Shown here one piece after another: positions 33,990 to 46,557 of a stretch of 64,000 nt of DNA. The stretch covers positions 4,216,001 through 4,280,000 of the forward strand of contig JAHRBS010000004.1 in assembly GCA_024305745.1 (NCBI GenBank), written 5' to 3'. Position 1 is the stretch's first letter, and every line of letters begins with the position of its first letter. The notes below the pieces were generated by a model. That model did not search any database and was not told the origin of the DNA. It saw only the letters and a list, made by a program, of their open reading frames with translations. This DNA comes from Polyporus tsugae. Lineage: Eukaryota; Basidiomycota; Agaricomycetes; Polyporales; Polyporaceae. The position numbers were made by a program, and so were the translations under genes.

Positions 33990-35075
33990 TTGCGCATGAG
34001 GGAAGCGGGCTGAGAGGCTGGGGCAGCACGCAGCTTGGTAGATGGGATGTTGGGTTCGCTATTGTTTGCTTGCTGACTGTGCTCACAAGTTAGGTATTAG
34101 AAACGTTCGTCTGCTTCATGGTCGGAACTTCTCCGAGCTTCTACTCGAGTCAAATCCCCTTGCTTGTGCAAGGTCTTGATGGGGGAGTCACCCGGCGGTC
34201 GTAGGCTTGCCAAGCACCGCGAGCCTGGGTGTGTAGACCGCAGTGACGGCTCATCTCCGAAGGGCAGCGCGGGCGGGAACGAGGACTTCGCATGGCGTAC
34301 AGACGAGAAATCGAGTTGCTCGCATAGGACACGGCTCCGCTGTTTTTTGCCTCCTCCTTCTTTGGAGGATGTGGAGGAAGTTCAAGTCATGACAGTGAAT
34401 AGATGAGAGTGAACAGAGGCGCTACACGACGTTGGAGGAGTCTACACAATTGCGGGGGAAGGAAGGCATTCAGAGAACAGATCTAGCGAATGCGGGTGCG
34501 ATAGGTCTAAGTATTCTATACAATAAATCGTGGGCATGTGCAGTGCAGGCGTAGTCTAAGTCTAGAGATGGTAGGATGCATTGAAGCAAAGGCCCAGATA
34601 GTACGACGTGAGGAGGAAAGCAGCCGTGCGCTCGGGCGCACAAATCTAACAAGGAAACCCGAAACCTAATCTAAAGCAGATCTAGACGGGTTATCATCTA
34701 GTAGGCGTCGTAAACAGAAAAAGGATAGCCGAGCATTACGTGCCGGCCTCGCCGCGCAGGTAACCCACGCAGTGTAGTGTACGGCGTGGCGGGAAGATCC
34801 ACAGCGACCGTTCGCATGTCAGGATGGGAAGGGCACAGGTTGGTTAACCTTTGACGGTGAATACGCGGGAGGGCGATGCGATATCGGACGTGCCATTCTG
34901 AGACGCAGGCTGGCGAAGGGCCACTGCATCCGCTTAGCGAGAGTATGTAGGGTGTGGGGGATATAGAACACGGCGTCCCGTCTAATCCAAAAATAAGAAC
35001 TAGATGACGGCGTCAGTATGCACGGAAGCCGAAGGGGACACGCTACCCCGTGGCGTGGGGAGCGGCCTACCTTGG
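33990..35075. other. Convergent intergenic region
   Basis: About 1.1 kb between the convergent ends of GH31 and the transporter gene. A long open frame reaching 34819 on the minus strand is only read-through of transporter exons and introns. No gene is supported. Confidence 0.45.
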
Positions 35076-37158
35076 CTACAGGAGGAGAAGCGCGACAGCG
35101 GTGAGTGCTCTGAGAAATTTCGGGCGATGAGCTCCGATCCACACGTGCGAAGTACGCATCCAAGTAATAGGGACGTACGAAGACGAGAAGAACATGAAGA
35201 TATCTTGGGGAAGGGGGAGGATCAGTTTTAGATGGCGTGGCGGCTGCAGGTTGCGGGTACTCACATTGGACGAGGAGGAATGCCTGTCCATTCACGATTA
35301 GTGGGCTGGAGGGGGCGGGGCGAGTGATGGCGCTTACCGAGAGCGTGTCGACGTTCCCGTCGGGCGAGTAGAGCGACGCGACGATAAGCTGGCTGTGCAC
35401 ACCCACGATCGTCAGTCCCGGGTGCATCCAGTAACAGAAAATAGAGGAACTGAAGAAGAACGGCGGAGAAGCGAGAAACCGCAAACGCACTTGACAGCAG
35501 TTGGTGTGCCGCTCAAGAACATCATGACGAACCGGAGGGCCTTCTCGTCCTTGCGGACGAACCCGGCCTTGGTCATCGCTTGGACAAGCAGAATGCCGAT
35601 CACGGGGAGGACCGCCATCTTCGCCATCGTAGTGAGGAACATGGCCTTCATGGGCAGCCGCGAGAGCGGGCGGGGCAACTTGATACGCGCGAAGCTCGCG
35701 CCGAGCAGGATGAGCGCGAGCGGGACTGTGATCCCGCCCATGAAGCTGGCTAAGTATCGGGAGGATCAGTTTGGATGCTCGGCGGCAGGACAGGGCAATG
35801 TGAAGGGGCGTACCGGTGTCTATCATGAACGCCAGCGGGGGGCGGCCGTCGGGGCCCTTGAAAATCGGTCCGCCGGTCGCAGAGACATCGACGAACAATG
35901 CCTTCAGCGGCTGGATGAGGGCGATGGGGAGCGACACCGCGAGGGTACATGTGACGGGTGTCACGAGCGCACCCAGCGGGCGAAACACACGCACGATCTT
36001 CTGGGGAAGCGTCGGGATGTTTAGAGTCTCGCTGCGCTGCGCGATGCTCTGTGTGTCGAAGTTGCGGGTCGACTGGGCCGGGGTTGGAGGGGGAACGGGT
36101 AGAACCGCGGATGGCGCTGCGGATGCAGAGAGTGAGGGCCGCCGGTGCTGGACTGGAGCCGTGGTTGTGGATAGGCGAGAGGTCCTCCTCGCGAGCTGGA
36201 CGTCGGGGTCGGGGTTGGAGCCGTAGACCCCTTGAGAAGAGAGGTCCAACTCCGACTGGACGGCATTTTCGGCCGAAGGGCCCTCCTCCTTCTCGCGGAT
36301 GTACTTCTCAATATCGTCCTTGGCTGTGCTGGCCTCGACTGTAGAGGAAGAGTTGGGAACCACCTGGTGGAGGATGTGGCGTGTGATGAGGGAGCCAAGG
36401 GGTTTCTCCTTCCAGGTGACACGGACCTCCGCCGCCTCTCCTCGCGGGATGCCGGGCCGGTAGTCCCATGACAGAGAGTGGGCGGCACCAAGCATCCAGA
36501 AGACGATGTGGTAGGAGACAATGAAAATAGACACGTAAGAAACGCCGACTAGGTTTGGAAAGCTGGTCAGGAAGGCAAAGTGAAAATTTCGTACAGCGCC
36601 GAATACTCACGGGCTGGGTCCGTCTCTGGATTGAAGGGAGCCTGCTGTGTGACAGAAAGGACGACCGCGGTGGCTAGATTTGAAGGGGGAAAGCTTAGCG
36701 AGCGTCGGGTAGCGGCTGAAACATACGAATACTACTCACGCAAGTTGCCCCAGTTGCTCATGCCAGTCAAGACGACGATACCTTGCCAGAAGTCGCGGGG
36801 GACGTAGCAGAACTCACGGACTAACAAGCCACAAACGAACCCAATGGCTTGATACGTAAAAGCGATCAGGAATAAAGGGCCTAATGCCGATATGTTCGAC
36901 GGTGTGAAGGCAGGAACGACGTTGGCGAAGAGGAGGGCAGGGAGCGCCACGTTCATTGACACCTGCGAGGCACCCCGAGACGCCGTCTGAGGGAACATCT
37001 CCATCTTGGCGAGGACATAACCAGCAACGATCGTAATGAACCTGCGAATACGGTTCAGCACGAAACATATGACGAAGAGGGACGAAGACGATGGCAACAA
37101 CGTACGTCTTGATGAGGGGCATAATGCCGGAGTAGATAAGGAACGCGGCGGATGGCAT
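35076..37158 (-). CDS. PIN-like auxin efflux carrier family membrane transporter (fungal, Ecm3-like)
   Basis: Nine minus-strand exons (37106-37158, 36740-37041, 36611-36673, 36548-35814, 35491-35749, 35338-35392, 35265-35283, 35179-35203, 35076-35109) give 514 residues in frame. An N-terminal bundle of membrane helices includes ASQVSMNVALPALLFANVVP and LVLTGMSNWGNLPTAVVLSV-type sequence, which is the family's crossover region with the Asn-Pro motif. A long hydrophilic, Ser/Pro-rich loop (about residues 165-330) follows, then a C-terminal bundle (ITVPLALILLGASFARIKLP; TPTAVNQLIVASLY; FLLVQYIFMFFSSSALTA). Fungal members sit in the ER or plasma membrane and their substrates are poorly known. Exons of 19 and 25 nt occur near the 3' end. 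It follows NOG2 on the same strand. Confidence 0.85.
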
Positions 37159-37614
37159 AGCGCTATGATCGGGCTGGGGACCTTGACGAGCCAATTCGGG
37201 ACAGAGCACTCAACTGGGCGACGTGTCGCAGCCACAGAGTACGTCGCGCAGGGGTTTAAACCCTTGGCGGGGGCGTGTGGGGGGAGGTAGGTGTGTGGAG
37301 GTAGTAGACGAAGCGCAAAACATTTTCACTGATTCATGTTGGCCTCGTGTGACCCTCGCCTGGTGTTCTCTTGACCTAATTTCGGGAAAAGACTCGCGTC
37401 GCAGCCTCGGCCCGGAGTTCAAGGGGGCGCTTTAATTAGCGGAAGGCGAGGAGGATGGACGCTTCCCTGAAAGACTTTGTTCGGATCGCGAACTTGCGGT
37501 TGTCTGCCGTCAGAACACATCAGCGTACAGGGTACGGGGACCTACGCTAGGATCCTCAAATCCCGGTAAATTGCTACAGCCCTGATCCAAGGATATACAG
37601 TGAGTATACAACAT
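37159..37614. other. Intergenic region between NOG2 and the transporter
   Basis: 456 bp between two tandem minus-strand genes; holds the NOG2 3' end and the transporter promoter. Nothing else is recognised. Confidence 0.4.
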
Positions 37615-39849
37615 CTATCGTCTCCGTTTGCGACCGCCCTTATCGCCGCTCTGCAGCGACTTCATCACGGTCGCTTTCTGGCGGTTCTTGTTCTTCACGT
37701 TGGCATTCGAGTAGAAGTTCGTCGCCTTTTTCTGTATGGTGCATGAGGGTTAGCATTTAGGCCAGAACCTCTGAGGGGTGCTATGGAGGAGATGCTTGCC
37801 TTGTTCGTCTTCATGCGAGCCTCCTTCTGCGGCCGGGAAGACTCCACATCCGATTCATCCGACTCGGCAGCGTCTTCATCGCTGAGCTTGCTGAAAATTG
37901 AGACGGGTTCCTCCTGGTCACTCTCCACATTCTCAGGCACCTGGTCGCCCTTGAACACGTCGTTCCAACCCAGCTTCTTCTCTTCCTTTTCCTCCTCATT
38001 TTCCTCGTCCTCGCTCTCCTGAACCTCTTCATCCCCCTCTTCTTCGGGTCCATCCTCCTCCAACGGGCGCACGTCGTCGCCAACGAACGAGTTCTTCTGC
38101 ATGATCGACCCGAGGTGCTGGGAAATGTGGAGCTGCCTCTCCGGCTCCTCAGCCGCAGCAGCCTTGCCCTTGCCCTTCGCGTCCTTGCCCGCGATCCTCG
38201 CCTTCTTCGCCTCCGCCTTATTCAACTCCTCCGTTCTCTCAGGGGGAGGAACGAAGAACGGTATCCGACCGCGCACCCAATCGCTTAGGAGGATCTTCGC
38301 AACGCCTTCTCGATCCGGCTCGCCGCCCTTCAGCAGCCGGCCCTTCATGCGCGCGAGCTTGTCTAGGAGCGCCTCGGAGTCCCAGCCCTGCGTGGGGTTG
38401 TCGGCGTCGGGGAGGGATACGCCATACGTGCGCGAGAGATATATGGGCTTCACGCGCTCCATGAGTGTCGGGATGTGCTCCGAGGGCGTCGCGAGCGCCT
38501 CGACGCGGACGACGCCCTTGAGGACGGTCGCGGTCTGCGAATCCCGGGCGGACGTGGGCACGATGCCAGGGCAGTCGATGAGGTATATGCGCTTGGTGAG
38601 CGTGATGTACTGCCAGACCTTGGTCTCGCCAGGGACGGGCGCGACGGTGCAGACCTTGCCGGCCTTGAGGGTATTGATGACACTCGACTTGCCGACGTTG
38701 GGGTAGCCGACGAAGCCGACGGAGATCTGCTTCTTGTCCGAGTGCAGCTGGGAGAACTGGCGGAGGAGCTGAATAAGTGAGCCTTTGCCGAAGGAGTGGT
38801 TTGGGGAGGCGTGGAAGGCGAGCGTGGGGTAACGTGGGGTAAGGTGTTGGATGTAGCGGGCCTATCGTAAGAGGTCTTTTAGTAAGGTGCTATTAAGCTA
38901 TGGTGTGCAGGAAGCATGAACGTACAGTGACCCAATTCGGGACGAGGTCGCACTTGTTGATGACAAGGACAACCTGCTTGTGCGCCTTCTCCTTCCGGAT
39001 GAACTCCAGCACAGACTCGCAAAGGGTGCCAATGGGATCGCGAGCGTCGATGACATGAATGATCACGTCGGATGAGTCGATGACCTTATACAGTTCCCCA
39101 TATATGCGGCGCGAGGTGCCTTTTGCGTAGATAGGCTCAATGATATCTGCGTGCGTCTGGAAGTCATCGGGACCGGACGCTGAGGCGACGGGTCCGTCCT
39201 CCGCCTGTGTTGCACTCTCGCGCTCCTCCGCTGCGGCTTCACTCGCCTTCCCAAGCTCCTCGAAAGTACCGACATACAAGCGTGGCTTCTTGCGCTGTGC
39301 CTTCGGGCCGAACGTATCCTTGAACCCCTCCGTCTCCAGAATATGGGAACGCTACGCCAGAAGGATTGGCACAACGCCCTCACAAAAATGTCAATTGACG
39401 CACCTTGCGCAGGTTTGGGTTGGCAGCATCGTCCAACAATGCCATAGGCAGCTTATTGCGGCGCAACAGAACTGAGTACGGATCATTCTGCTTCGAAGAA
39501 AGACTCGTCCGGAAGTGGTCCAAAGCAGTCTGAGAGATCACCCTCGTGTTCCCTGTGGAGGAACATCAGCTTCTCCAGGGAGGATACAACCCAAGCAGGA
39601 CGCACCAAACCACCGCCGATCAGGCTGAACCCTCCCCGGCTTCGTCTCGTCCTCCCCCTTCTGGAACGCAGCGGCCTGGATGATCTTCCCGTCTTTGTCG
39701 CGGACGGCCTTGCCGCCCTTGAGCATCTTGAGGCGGTTCGCGGTCTTGGCATCGTGGTAGAAGTTCTCGCCCTTGACCTTCTTGATATACGGTTGGGACG
39801 CTGACGAGCGTGTTTTGGAGGAAGCGGGGCTTTTCTTTGAGGGCGCCAT
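37615..39849 (-). CDS. NOG2: Nucleolar GTP-binding protein 2 (60S biogenesis GTPase)
   Basis: Five minus-strand exons (39606-39849, 39404-39552, 38926-39351, 37800-38861, 37615-37731) give 665 residues. The GTPase is circularly permuted, as in the YlqF/Nug family: G4 ([10 protein letters not shown]) comes before G1 (GYPNVGKSS) and G3 (DCPGIV). The N-terminus has the NOG2 hallmarks ([54 protein letters not shown]). The C-terminus is Glu/Asp-rich, then strongly basic (GGRKRRR). NOG2 binds pre-60S particles in the nucleolus and nucleoplasm and gates nuclear export. The last intron has a GC donor (AAG then GCAAGC) instead of GT; without it the conserved basic tail would be lost. Confidence 0.95.
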
Positions 39850-41161
39850 GGCTGTCGACACGGAGCAAAACGTTCAGCACAACAAGGACGTCGGAGGGTG
39901 CTTCCAAGAATTTTGGTAACCACGTGCTGTAGACGCGCAACCATCTACCCAGCCGGGCCGGTCTGCCCGACTTCCCATGCCCAAGGCTCGCGGAGGGACG
40001 ACCATGGCCAACTTGAAGGAACGACAACTATATAACAATTACGGTACCTCGATGTTCCTTAAAATGTGCAACCTAGATGTGGAGTTTTCATGCTCTGAAA
40101 CCATCAGATTGTCGCACCCCCGCAAGAATACCCGTCAAGTCGGACTGTGACCTGACCGCTGCCGTTGACACCAACTTACGCTCCAAGTCGCGCGGCGTCG
40201 AATGACAGGCAGCCTCAACAAATTCCAAAATTCCACGCACGGATAGATACGACTCGCACTATGTACATCAAGCCTACCAAAGCCGCCGTTGCTTGATAGC
40301 TGACGCTGATCAGTACAGGCCGGCCATGCATTGCCTTGCAAAGGGTGTCATCATTGTGAGGAGTGTGGGCCAAATCAAATCGACACCGAAACATTTCTAA
40401 GGTAGTCAGTCATCTAGAGGCTCCCCTGCGACTCGATAAATTTTCGAGCTGACTCCTGTGCAATTTTGGGAACGGACGGGACGTTATAGTTAGCTTGATT
40501 TGAACAAACACCGTCTCTAGTCCGCCCCCTCTCCGATACAGCGTTGCAATATTCCTGATGTTCAATTTTGAGGAGAGCCGTACTGGAGCATGCATGGTGG
40601 ATCGAGGCCGGGGGACGTCCGACGCGCGCTGCGCAACGGTGGTCGGTGGATGTCTATAGTCTAGACTTTAGATACAGTTGTTTGTCTATGGGAAGCATCA
40701 GCCATACCTACCTACATATAGCTGGAAAGGGCCTAGGAACTATTGCGTCTGTGAAGAGAGTTAGAACGTTGAACAACCCAAGATAGACGACCGGGTGGGG
40801 GATGAGGCGTGTGTTGAAGACCCATCGTTGTCGAGACTGAGCGCGCCGGTCGGAATCGGTCTGTTACCTCCCTCTTGATGCGTTCGAATTAAGAGTAGTC
40901 AGAGCCGCGAGGTGGTCTGTGATTTGGCCAGTACTTTGACTTCCCGAATGTGTGAAGCAGGACGCCCCATGCGAGGGACCTGAAAACTGAGCATCCGGCA
41001 GTGACGAGAATATTACATTGAGACCTACTTGGCACGCGATGTGAATGACATGATGCCCGCAAGACAGATGGTGACAGGTTATACAAGGGCAAAGAGTACG
41101 ATGATGGATGGAGATCCGACAAAACGATACAACAAAACGCAAGTCGCGAACACCATGGACG
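39850..41161. other. Intergenic region without a recognisable gene
   Basis: About 1.3 kb between two minus-strand genes. It must include the NOG2 promoter at its left end. Frames of 60-135 codons are either overlaps of NOG2 exon 1 or have no support. Confidence 0.45.
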
Positions 41162-41924
41162 TTAGTCCACGGACTGGAAAACTCCCTGTTATCCAAGGTG
41201 AATAGTAAGCGCGGAACGAATGATGTTCTGAGTCGAACTCACCACCTCGTTATTCCAGTCAAACCACCACTCTGCGAACGAGTCCGGCTGCTGCTTGCCC
41301 TCGTTCATTGCTTCGGTCAAGATCGTATCGACCTTGCCGTAGTTGTTGCGTCCGCATTCTCGGAACTTCTCCGAAATGCTGTAGTTGGACCACAAAGACA
41401 CAAGCCCGTCCCAGTCGTACGTGAATGGGCTTCCCAACTCCAGCCGGAAACCGCATCGGCGACTGAGGTCCCGAACCATCAACATCTCGGAGGCACTTTT
41501 CAAGAAAACGGCAAGCTCCTCGTCCTCGAGCCACGTATCGTCGGTCTCGGAGAAGTCGAGTACCTCCCTCCCATCAAACGCCTCCCTGTCATCCTCATCG
41601 ATATCGATCTTGAGGGCGTGGCGACGGGCGTACTCAAGGGCATATTGTTGTTTGAACGGGAAGCCGAAACGCCACAGCGGAGGCGTCCGGCCATCGTGTG
41701 CGAGCTCGGACCTTCGCATGGTCTTTCTTGGGGCTCGGTTTGCCATGAGACGCTGCATTTTCTATGGACATATTCGTTTGACACCGAATGGGCTGCTTGA
41801 AAGCAAGTTTACGCACAGATGCCTGGGCTTTCTTCGCCGCTTCTGAGAACCTGTTCTTGTTGACGGAATCCCCTTCCATCAAGTACTGGCCATTCTCCCA
41901 GAGCGCGGGGTCCTTGACATTCAT
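41162..41924 (-). CDS. Hypothetical protein, function unknown
   Basis: Three minus-strand exons (41817-41924, 41243-41761, 41162-41185) give 216 residues. The start MNVKDPALWENGQYLMEG and a central part rich in acidic and aromatic residues (FGFPFKQQYALEYARRHAL; DDTWLEDEELAVFLKSASEM; SFAEWWFDWNNEV) suggest a folded, cytosolic protein. No signal peptide, membrane helix or known motif was recognised. The last exon, coding seven residues, is tentative: without splicing, the frame continues 17 codons further and stops at 41189. It diverges from the next gene over 831 bp. Confidence 0.55.
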
Positions 41925-42755
41925 GGTTGCGGTAGAGGTCAGCGACTGGTGGAGTAGGGGATGTGCGGCTGGACGGTTGGGGAGGATGGTGATGAAGGGA
42001 CAGAGAAGGGATTAGATGGGGAGGTGTGGTGGGTTGGTGGTTGGTGGCTGGTGCGAACTTCGACTATTGTTCGTTGAATATAAGCGCTTATGTCCCCCAG
42101 ATCCCATCTCCGAACATTGTGCCGGATTGGGCCGTGACAGCCGATAGGATCGTCACCTCAACCTAATTTGAATGAATCTCAGTGGTCTCCTGCCATCCCT
42201 GGAGGCCTGGGCAATCGCACACGATTTACGGCGGCTTGGACTTGGAAATATCTGGGGTCCCCCCTCCCTCACGACCAGACCCCTGCGCTCAGCTAGCAGT
42301 ACTAGTCAGTGACGGTACTCACTGGCAGCTGGCACCACAGTGGTTAGTACAAGACGGGCAAGTCACTGTCCACCCTTCCCTACCGGATGTAGGAAAGCGA
42401 TTGTTTTCCTCGGAAGTTGTACGTGTCATTCTAGTACCCGGATTTCTCGCCCATATCCTCACCGATCAATCAGGCTCCCGGAGGACCAAGGAGACTTGCC
42501 ATGCTCGGTTTGTCTGACTCGATACTGATTCCCTAAAAGGAGCATAATGGGACAGATAAAAGCGAACAATAGGATCTGGCCGGTCGCACTATATCCGTCC
42601 ACGCCGCCGACGATGTAAAAATCGTGAGGCGAACTGCGTCGCGCTCTGTTCACCTGTCCAGTCCAGTTCAACCGCCAGGTCAACGTCTTTCTCAGACCCA
42701 CCTCCATCGCTGCCACAACGTTTGCCGTTCCTGCCAGTCTCCAACCTATCCCGAC
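41925..42755. other. Divergent intergenic region
   Basis: 831 bp between two genes pointing away from each other; it should hold both promoters. Frames of 60-111 codons are unsupported. Confidence 0.4.
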
Positions 42756-44185
42756 ATGCCACCAAAGCGGGCGCCAAGCAAGAAAGCGAAGAAAGTGAAG
42801 ATATCAGCCAAACAGCCACCCCAGGTATGCTGCCTGTGATATTCGATCGTCAGAGACATCTGATCTCCGTCGTTGGCAGCCTCTCATCCTCACCAAGGAA
42901 ATTTTTGACTCAGACCTTTCAAACTTGTGCTTTGAAGCATGGACGCACCGCGGTTCAGAGCATCACCTGTACCCGGTCTATAACCACATCCTCTCCGTCA
43001 ACTGCTCTACCCTTCGCCATCGCAACTCGTCTCGGGTTTCAATCGCGCCCTGCCCCCAGCCTCTGTTCGGTCCACTTCCTGCTGCCAAGATGTCCGGAGG
43101 TCCAGCCCAGGCCCCCAAACCAAATAACAAGAAGACGCCACCCAGCCAGTTCCCCGACTTCGCCCGCCTTCTGATCTACAGCGACACCCTTCCACTTCCG
43201 GACGGCTCACATCCTGTCCGTCACATCATTGACGCGTGGGAGTTGAAGGTCCTGAATTCAGGTAGTCCCTGGTGGTCTGCAGAGAGCCGCGTTTACGCTC
43301 AGCGCCATCTGCCTGTCTTCTTGGAGCAGTGCCAGGATCCAGCTCCGCTGGGTCAGAGACATCTGGAACCTCAGGGACTTCTACGGAGGTCAAGGTCTCC
43401 TTCGGCGGTCTGTCCCTCCAGACAAGCTGCGTGAAGTACGGCCCAACGATGAGCAAGGTATAAAGACGGGTCCAGTCCGCATTATGTGCAAACCCGGCCT
43501 CAGCCTGATCCCAAGGGAGACTATCGCGAACTCATCGTCCAGTTGCTCAAAGCGATCAAGCGCTGCGAAAAACGGAAGTTGCCCGAAGTCCTTTGCTTCA
43601 ACACCCCGGTTTTCACATACCATTTGGAGGACCCCGGTTCGGAGTCATACCAGCCAGTGTCGCTCTCGCCCGAGTTCCTCTGGGCACTAGCTGAACCGCT
43701 GATGCTCCACTACCCCGACATTCCCGTGGAGCCAACGTCGTGGTTCTATCCAGAGACGACGACGAGGCCCTCCGAAATGGCCGCTGGCGACAACGTATGC
43801 CTCCAGCGCCTCATGGTCTCGCATTTCTGTTCTGATCGGATATCCTCAGACTATGGCGAAGACCCAGGTATACGAAGCCATCATAGGTCAGAAGATCGAG
43901 AAACTGAAGCAACAGGCGCGGTCGCTCGGGCACGTCTTCCCCGGTGACAAGCGCCCTGCAGTCACACCCAGCCCCCCCGTCTCCAAACTGGACAACAGTG
44001 GTCAGTTCAAGGTGAGGAAGAGGAACGTGCCCGATGTCCCTCCTTTGACCACGCGTGCGGGCGCGAAAGCTAGAGCAGCCGAGGCAGCAGATGAGGTGGC
44101 CGAAGATCTGGACGCAGCGGACTTGGTTATGATTCCGGGCGTGGAGGAGGACGCCGGGGGGGAGATTGCTGGAACGTCATCATAA
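42756..44185 (+). CDS. Hypothetical protein, possible PD-(D/E)XK nuclease-like fold
   Basis: Four exons (42756-42824, 42880-43388, 43476-43794, 43850-44185) give 410 residues. The N-terminus is strongly basic (PKRAPSKKAKKVKISAKQ), like a nuclear localisation signal. Residues about 95-135 contain FPDFARLLIY, then HIIDAWELKVL: an Asp followed about 20 residues later by E-x-K after a hydrophobic strand, the pattern of PD-(D/E)XK nucleases and of a fungus-specific orphan group with that fold. Later helices (YRELIVQLLKAIKRCEKRKL) and an acidic tail follow. The splice between 43388 and 43476 is the least certain: it is chosen because it joins two coding-like frames; the other introns are clear. Function is not assigned. 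Confidence 0.5.
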
Positions 44186-45149
44186 GGAGCTAGGGATTCA
44201 ATGTCGCTTCGCGTGGGCGGCGTGGACGTTCTCCGAGAGCTAGTACTTGTAAACCTGCCAGTCCGTCCTTCAAATTCTAGGGACGCCAATCGCATAGCCA
44301 GATTTGCCATGCATGACAACACGCTTCCGAATTCCCTTTCAAGTTGCGAAACTGGCTTGTCTGTTTAAATGCCAAGCACGTATTTGAAATATCTAGTTGG
44401 GGGCGAACAAATTGGTGGTGATTTTGGTGGGGTCACATCCCGCATGACGGTATGCTCAACCGACACTACGCGCCCGTAGGTTCGCGAAAACCACGAAGAT
44501 ACTGTAAAGTGGGGAATTCGCGAATCGTGATACGTTTATCCTCGTGGTGAACTTAACACTCCGCTATACCAATCGTTGCAGGAAGTCAAGTTATTGGTGC
44601 AGAAGCCTGCGCATGCCATGTCATTGAGCTTGTCAATGTCACCCTCCCGAGATATGATGACGTCGCCAATGATAGGAATAGACACCGCGCCTGCTTTGAT
44701 ATAGACGTACAAGGTTTGAGGCGGAAGATCATGGCGCAAAGCGTGATAACGAGGTTTATTGATGAGCTAACAGGACAAACATAACTAGGTAAAAGGGATG
44801 TCACAGGGGTATGTCGACATGCCGCAACATAGGGAGAATGAGCTACGACACTTCCTAACCTGCTTAAGCAAAGCCATGATCTCGAGAGTACAGAAACTCG
44901 AAGAGTCACTGGCACTGTCATCAACGGTCGAGCGTACTGACGTCGAGCAGCGTGGCATATCTCTCTGGAGAGAAGAGAGAAAACTGCTCGACGGCCCAGT
45001 TTATATACCCCAGCCCACGTGGCAACAGCCGATGTTCCCACGACCTCTCTTCTGCGGGTGAGGGGCGCTTCGACGGGACGGACCGTCCTCTCACAAACTG
45101 AAGCTACCAGCTCGTCACCCCCCTTCCTCTCGGCTCGACGGCGTGCACG
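44186..45149. other. Intergenic region without a recognisable gene
   Basis: About 960 bp. A minus-strand frame at 44586-45191 (201 codons) has no domain and partly overlaps the next gene. The uS15m promoter is expected at the right end. Confidence 0.45.
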
Positions 45150-46120
45150 ATGTTGGGAGTACAACTGGCGCAGTGTGAGTGTTGCATACATTCATCCGCG
45201 TTTCTGTAGATCCCGTCTTACAGAAGTCAACCTAGGCTCGCGGACACTCGCTTCGTCAAGTTCTGCACGCGCTACGTCCCTTCACACGTCCGCGGTTCTC
45301 CAAGCCGTGTCCGCGCGGACGCGCAACTCCCAGCGGACCCTCAAAGCCAACATTCAGCGGCGCGAGGAGCTCGAACGCCAGGCGCAACAAAATAGGCCTC
45401 ACGTCGTCCTTGGCCACAAGGCTGGCGATGATACCAAGTGGCTGGACTCCGACCTCGCAAAGGTCGTCATCAACGAGGCGGACATCGTGGCAACACCCAA
45501 GCCCTCTCTTGACGGCGAGACTGGCGTGTACCAGCTGGCGACGTACTTCAACTACGGTATCGGAGAGAAGGAGAAGGAGACGCTGTTCGACGCTCTGCCA
45601 CGGCTTACTGTCCAGGGACAGGTTGAGGTGAAGGGTCCCGCAGGGGATGGACGCTTGCTGGCGAGGGACTATACGCAGGCGGAGCAGATGGAACTGGTGA
45701 AGAGGGTACATCTCGCGCGGCTGGCCGACTTGCGGAACGCAAACGCGCGGGGCATTGCGTACGAGAACCGCCGGCGCATTGTCGCTGCGTTTTCTGAACC
45801 AGAGAACCCAACGGACACTGGTCGCCCGGAGGTACAAGGTGCGTGTTTGTGTGTGCTCTTGGGGCGATCGCTCGCAGGTTGCCAATGACTCCCTTCGATT
45901 CCATGCAGCCGCGCTTGCCACATTCCGGATCCGGAACCTCTGGGACCACTTGAGCAGGTGCAAGAAGGATATCGCGAACCGTCGAAGCTTGCGGAAACTG
46001 GTCCACAAGCGGGCTAAGATCCTCCGGTATCTCAAGACCGTTGACGAGGACCGGTACGATCGGATACTGGAGAGGCTAGGCTTAGAGCGGGGTGCAGTAG
46101 AGGGCGAGCTGGTGGTATGA
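45150..46120 (+). CDS. Mitochondrial small-subunit ribosomal protein uS15m
   Basis: Three exons (45150-45172, 45210-45831, 45878-46120) give 295 residues. The first about 45 residues are rich in Ser, Arg and Ala (SRTLASSSSARATSLHTSAV) and fit a mitochondrial presequence. The C-terminal third is the S15 domain: LRNLWDHLSRCKKDIANR-type sequence (here IRNLWDHLSRCKKDIANRRS), then LRKLVHKRAKILRYLK. In bacteria S15 binds 16S rRNA early; the fungal protein (yeast Mrps28) carries a long N-terminal extension, as here. The short first exon is supported by continuity of the frame; its donor GTGTGA is weak. Confidence 0.88.
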
Positions 46121-46557
46121 CCTGCGTATCTTACACACAACGTATTCATGTCGTGGCACACCCCTTCTTTAATATCGTTCACGCTTCTTTTGAGATCCGT
46201 GAGCCCCTGACAGGCGTAGACTACTGTAGCGTGCTTTGCCTGCGTTCGCAGATGTGCGCCACTGTGCTGCCTGGCACGCACGGTTGCGACTTTATAAAGT
46301 GACACAGCACTGTGGGCAGTGCATAACGACGCCTCGAGAAGATTATCCACAAGATTTCCAGCTGTAGCGACGTCAGAGGCTGTTTCAAGGCCCACACACG
46401 GACGAGACCTTGCGGACGACGACAGCACCTGCCATATTTGGTGGCGTGGGCACACGCGCGTCTGCGGCTGACGACGGTGGCGGCGGGGCTTGGCTTGGAG
46501 CATTCTTCCCGACGCTGCCCTCCCTTCACCCCCTCTCCCGCCCTCAAGGACCCAGCC

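Noticed and set aside
34819..36534. Single minus-strand frame of 571 codons in the transporter
   Set aside because: It reads through introns and shifts out of the conserved frame after the loop; the nine-exon model restores the family's C-terminal membrane bundle.
43263..43284. 22 nt GT...AG segment as an intron in the PD-(D/E)XK-like gene
   Set aside because: Too short for a fungal intron, and the frame is open without splicing it.
43226..43456. Minus-strand coding-like frame, considered as evidence of a local inversion
   Set aside because: It overlaps a plausible plus-strand exon and intron; the plus-strand model keeps frame without an inversion. Not excluded, but unsupported.
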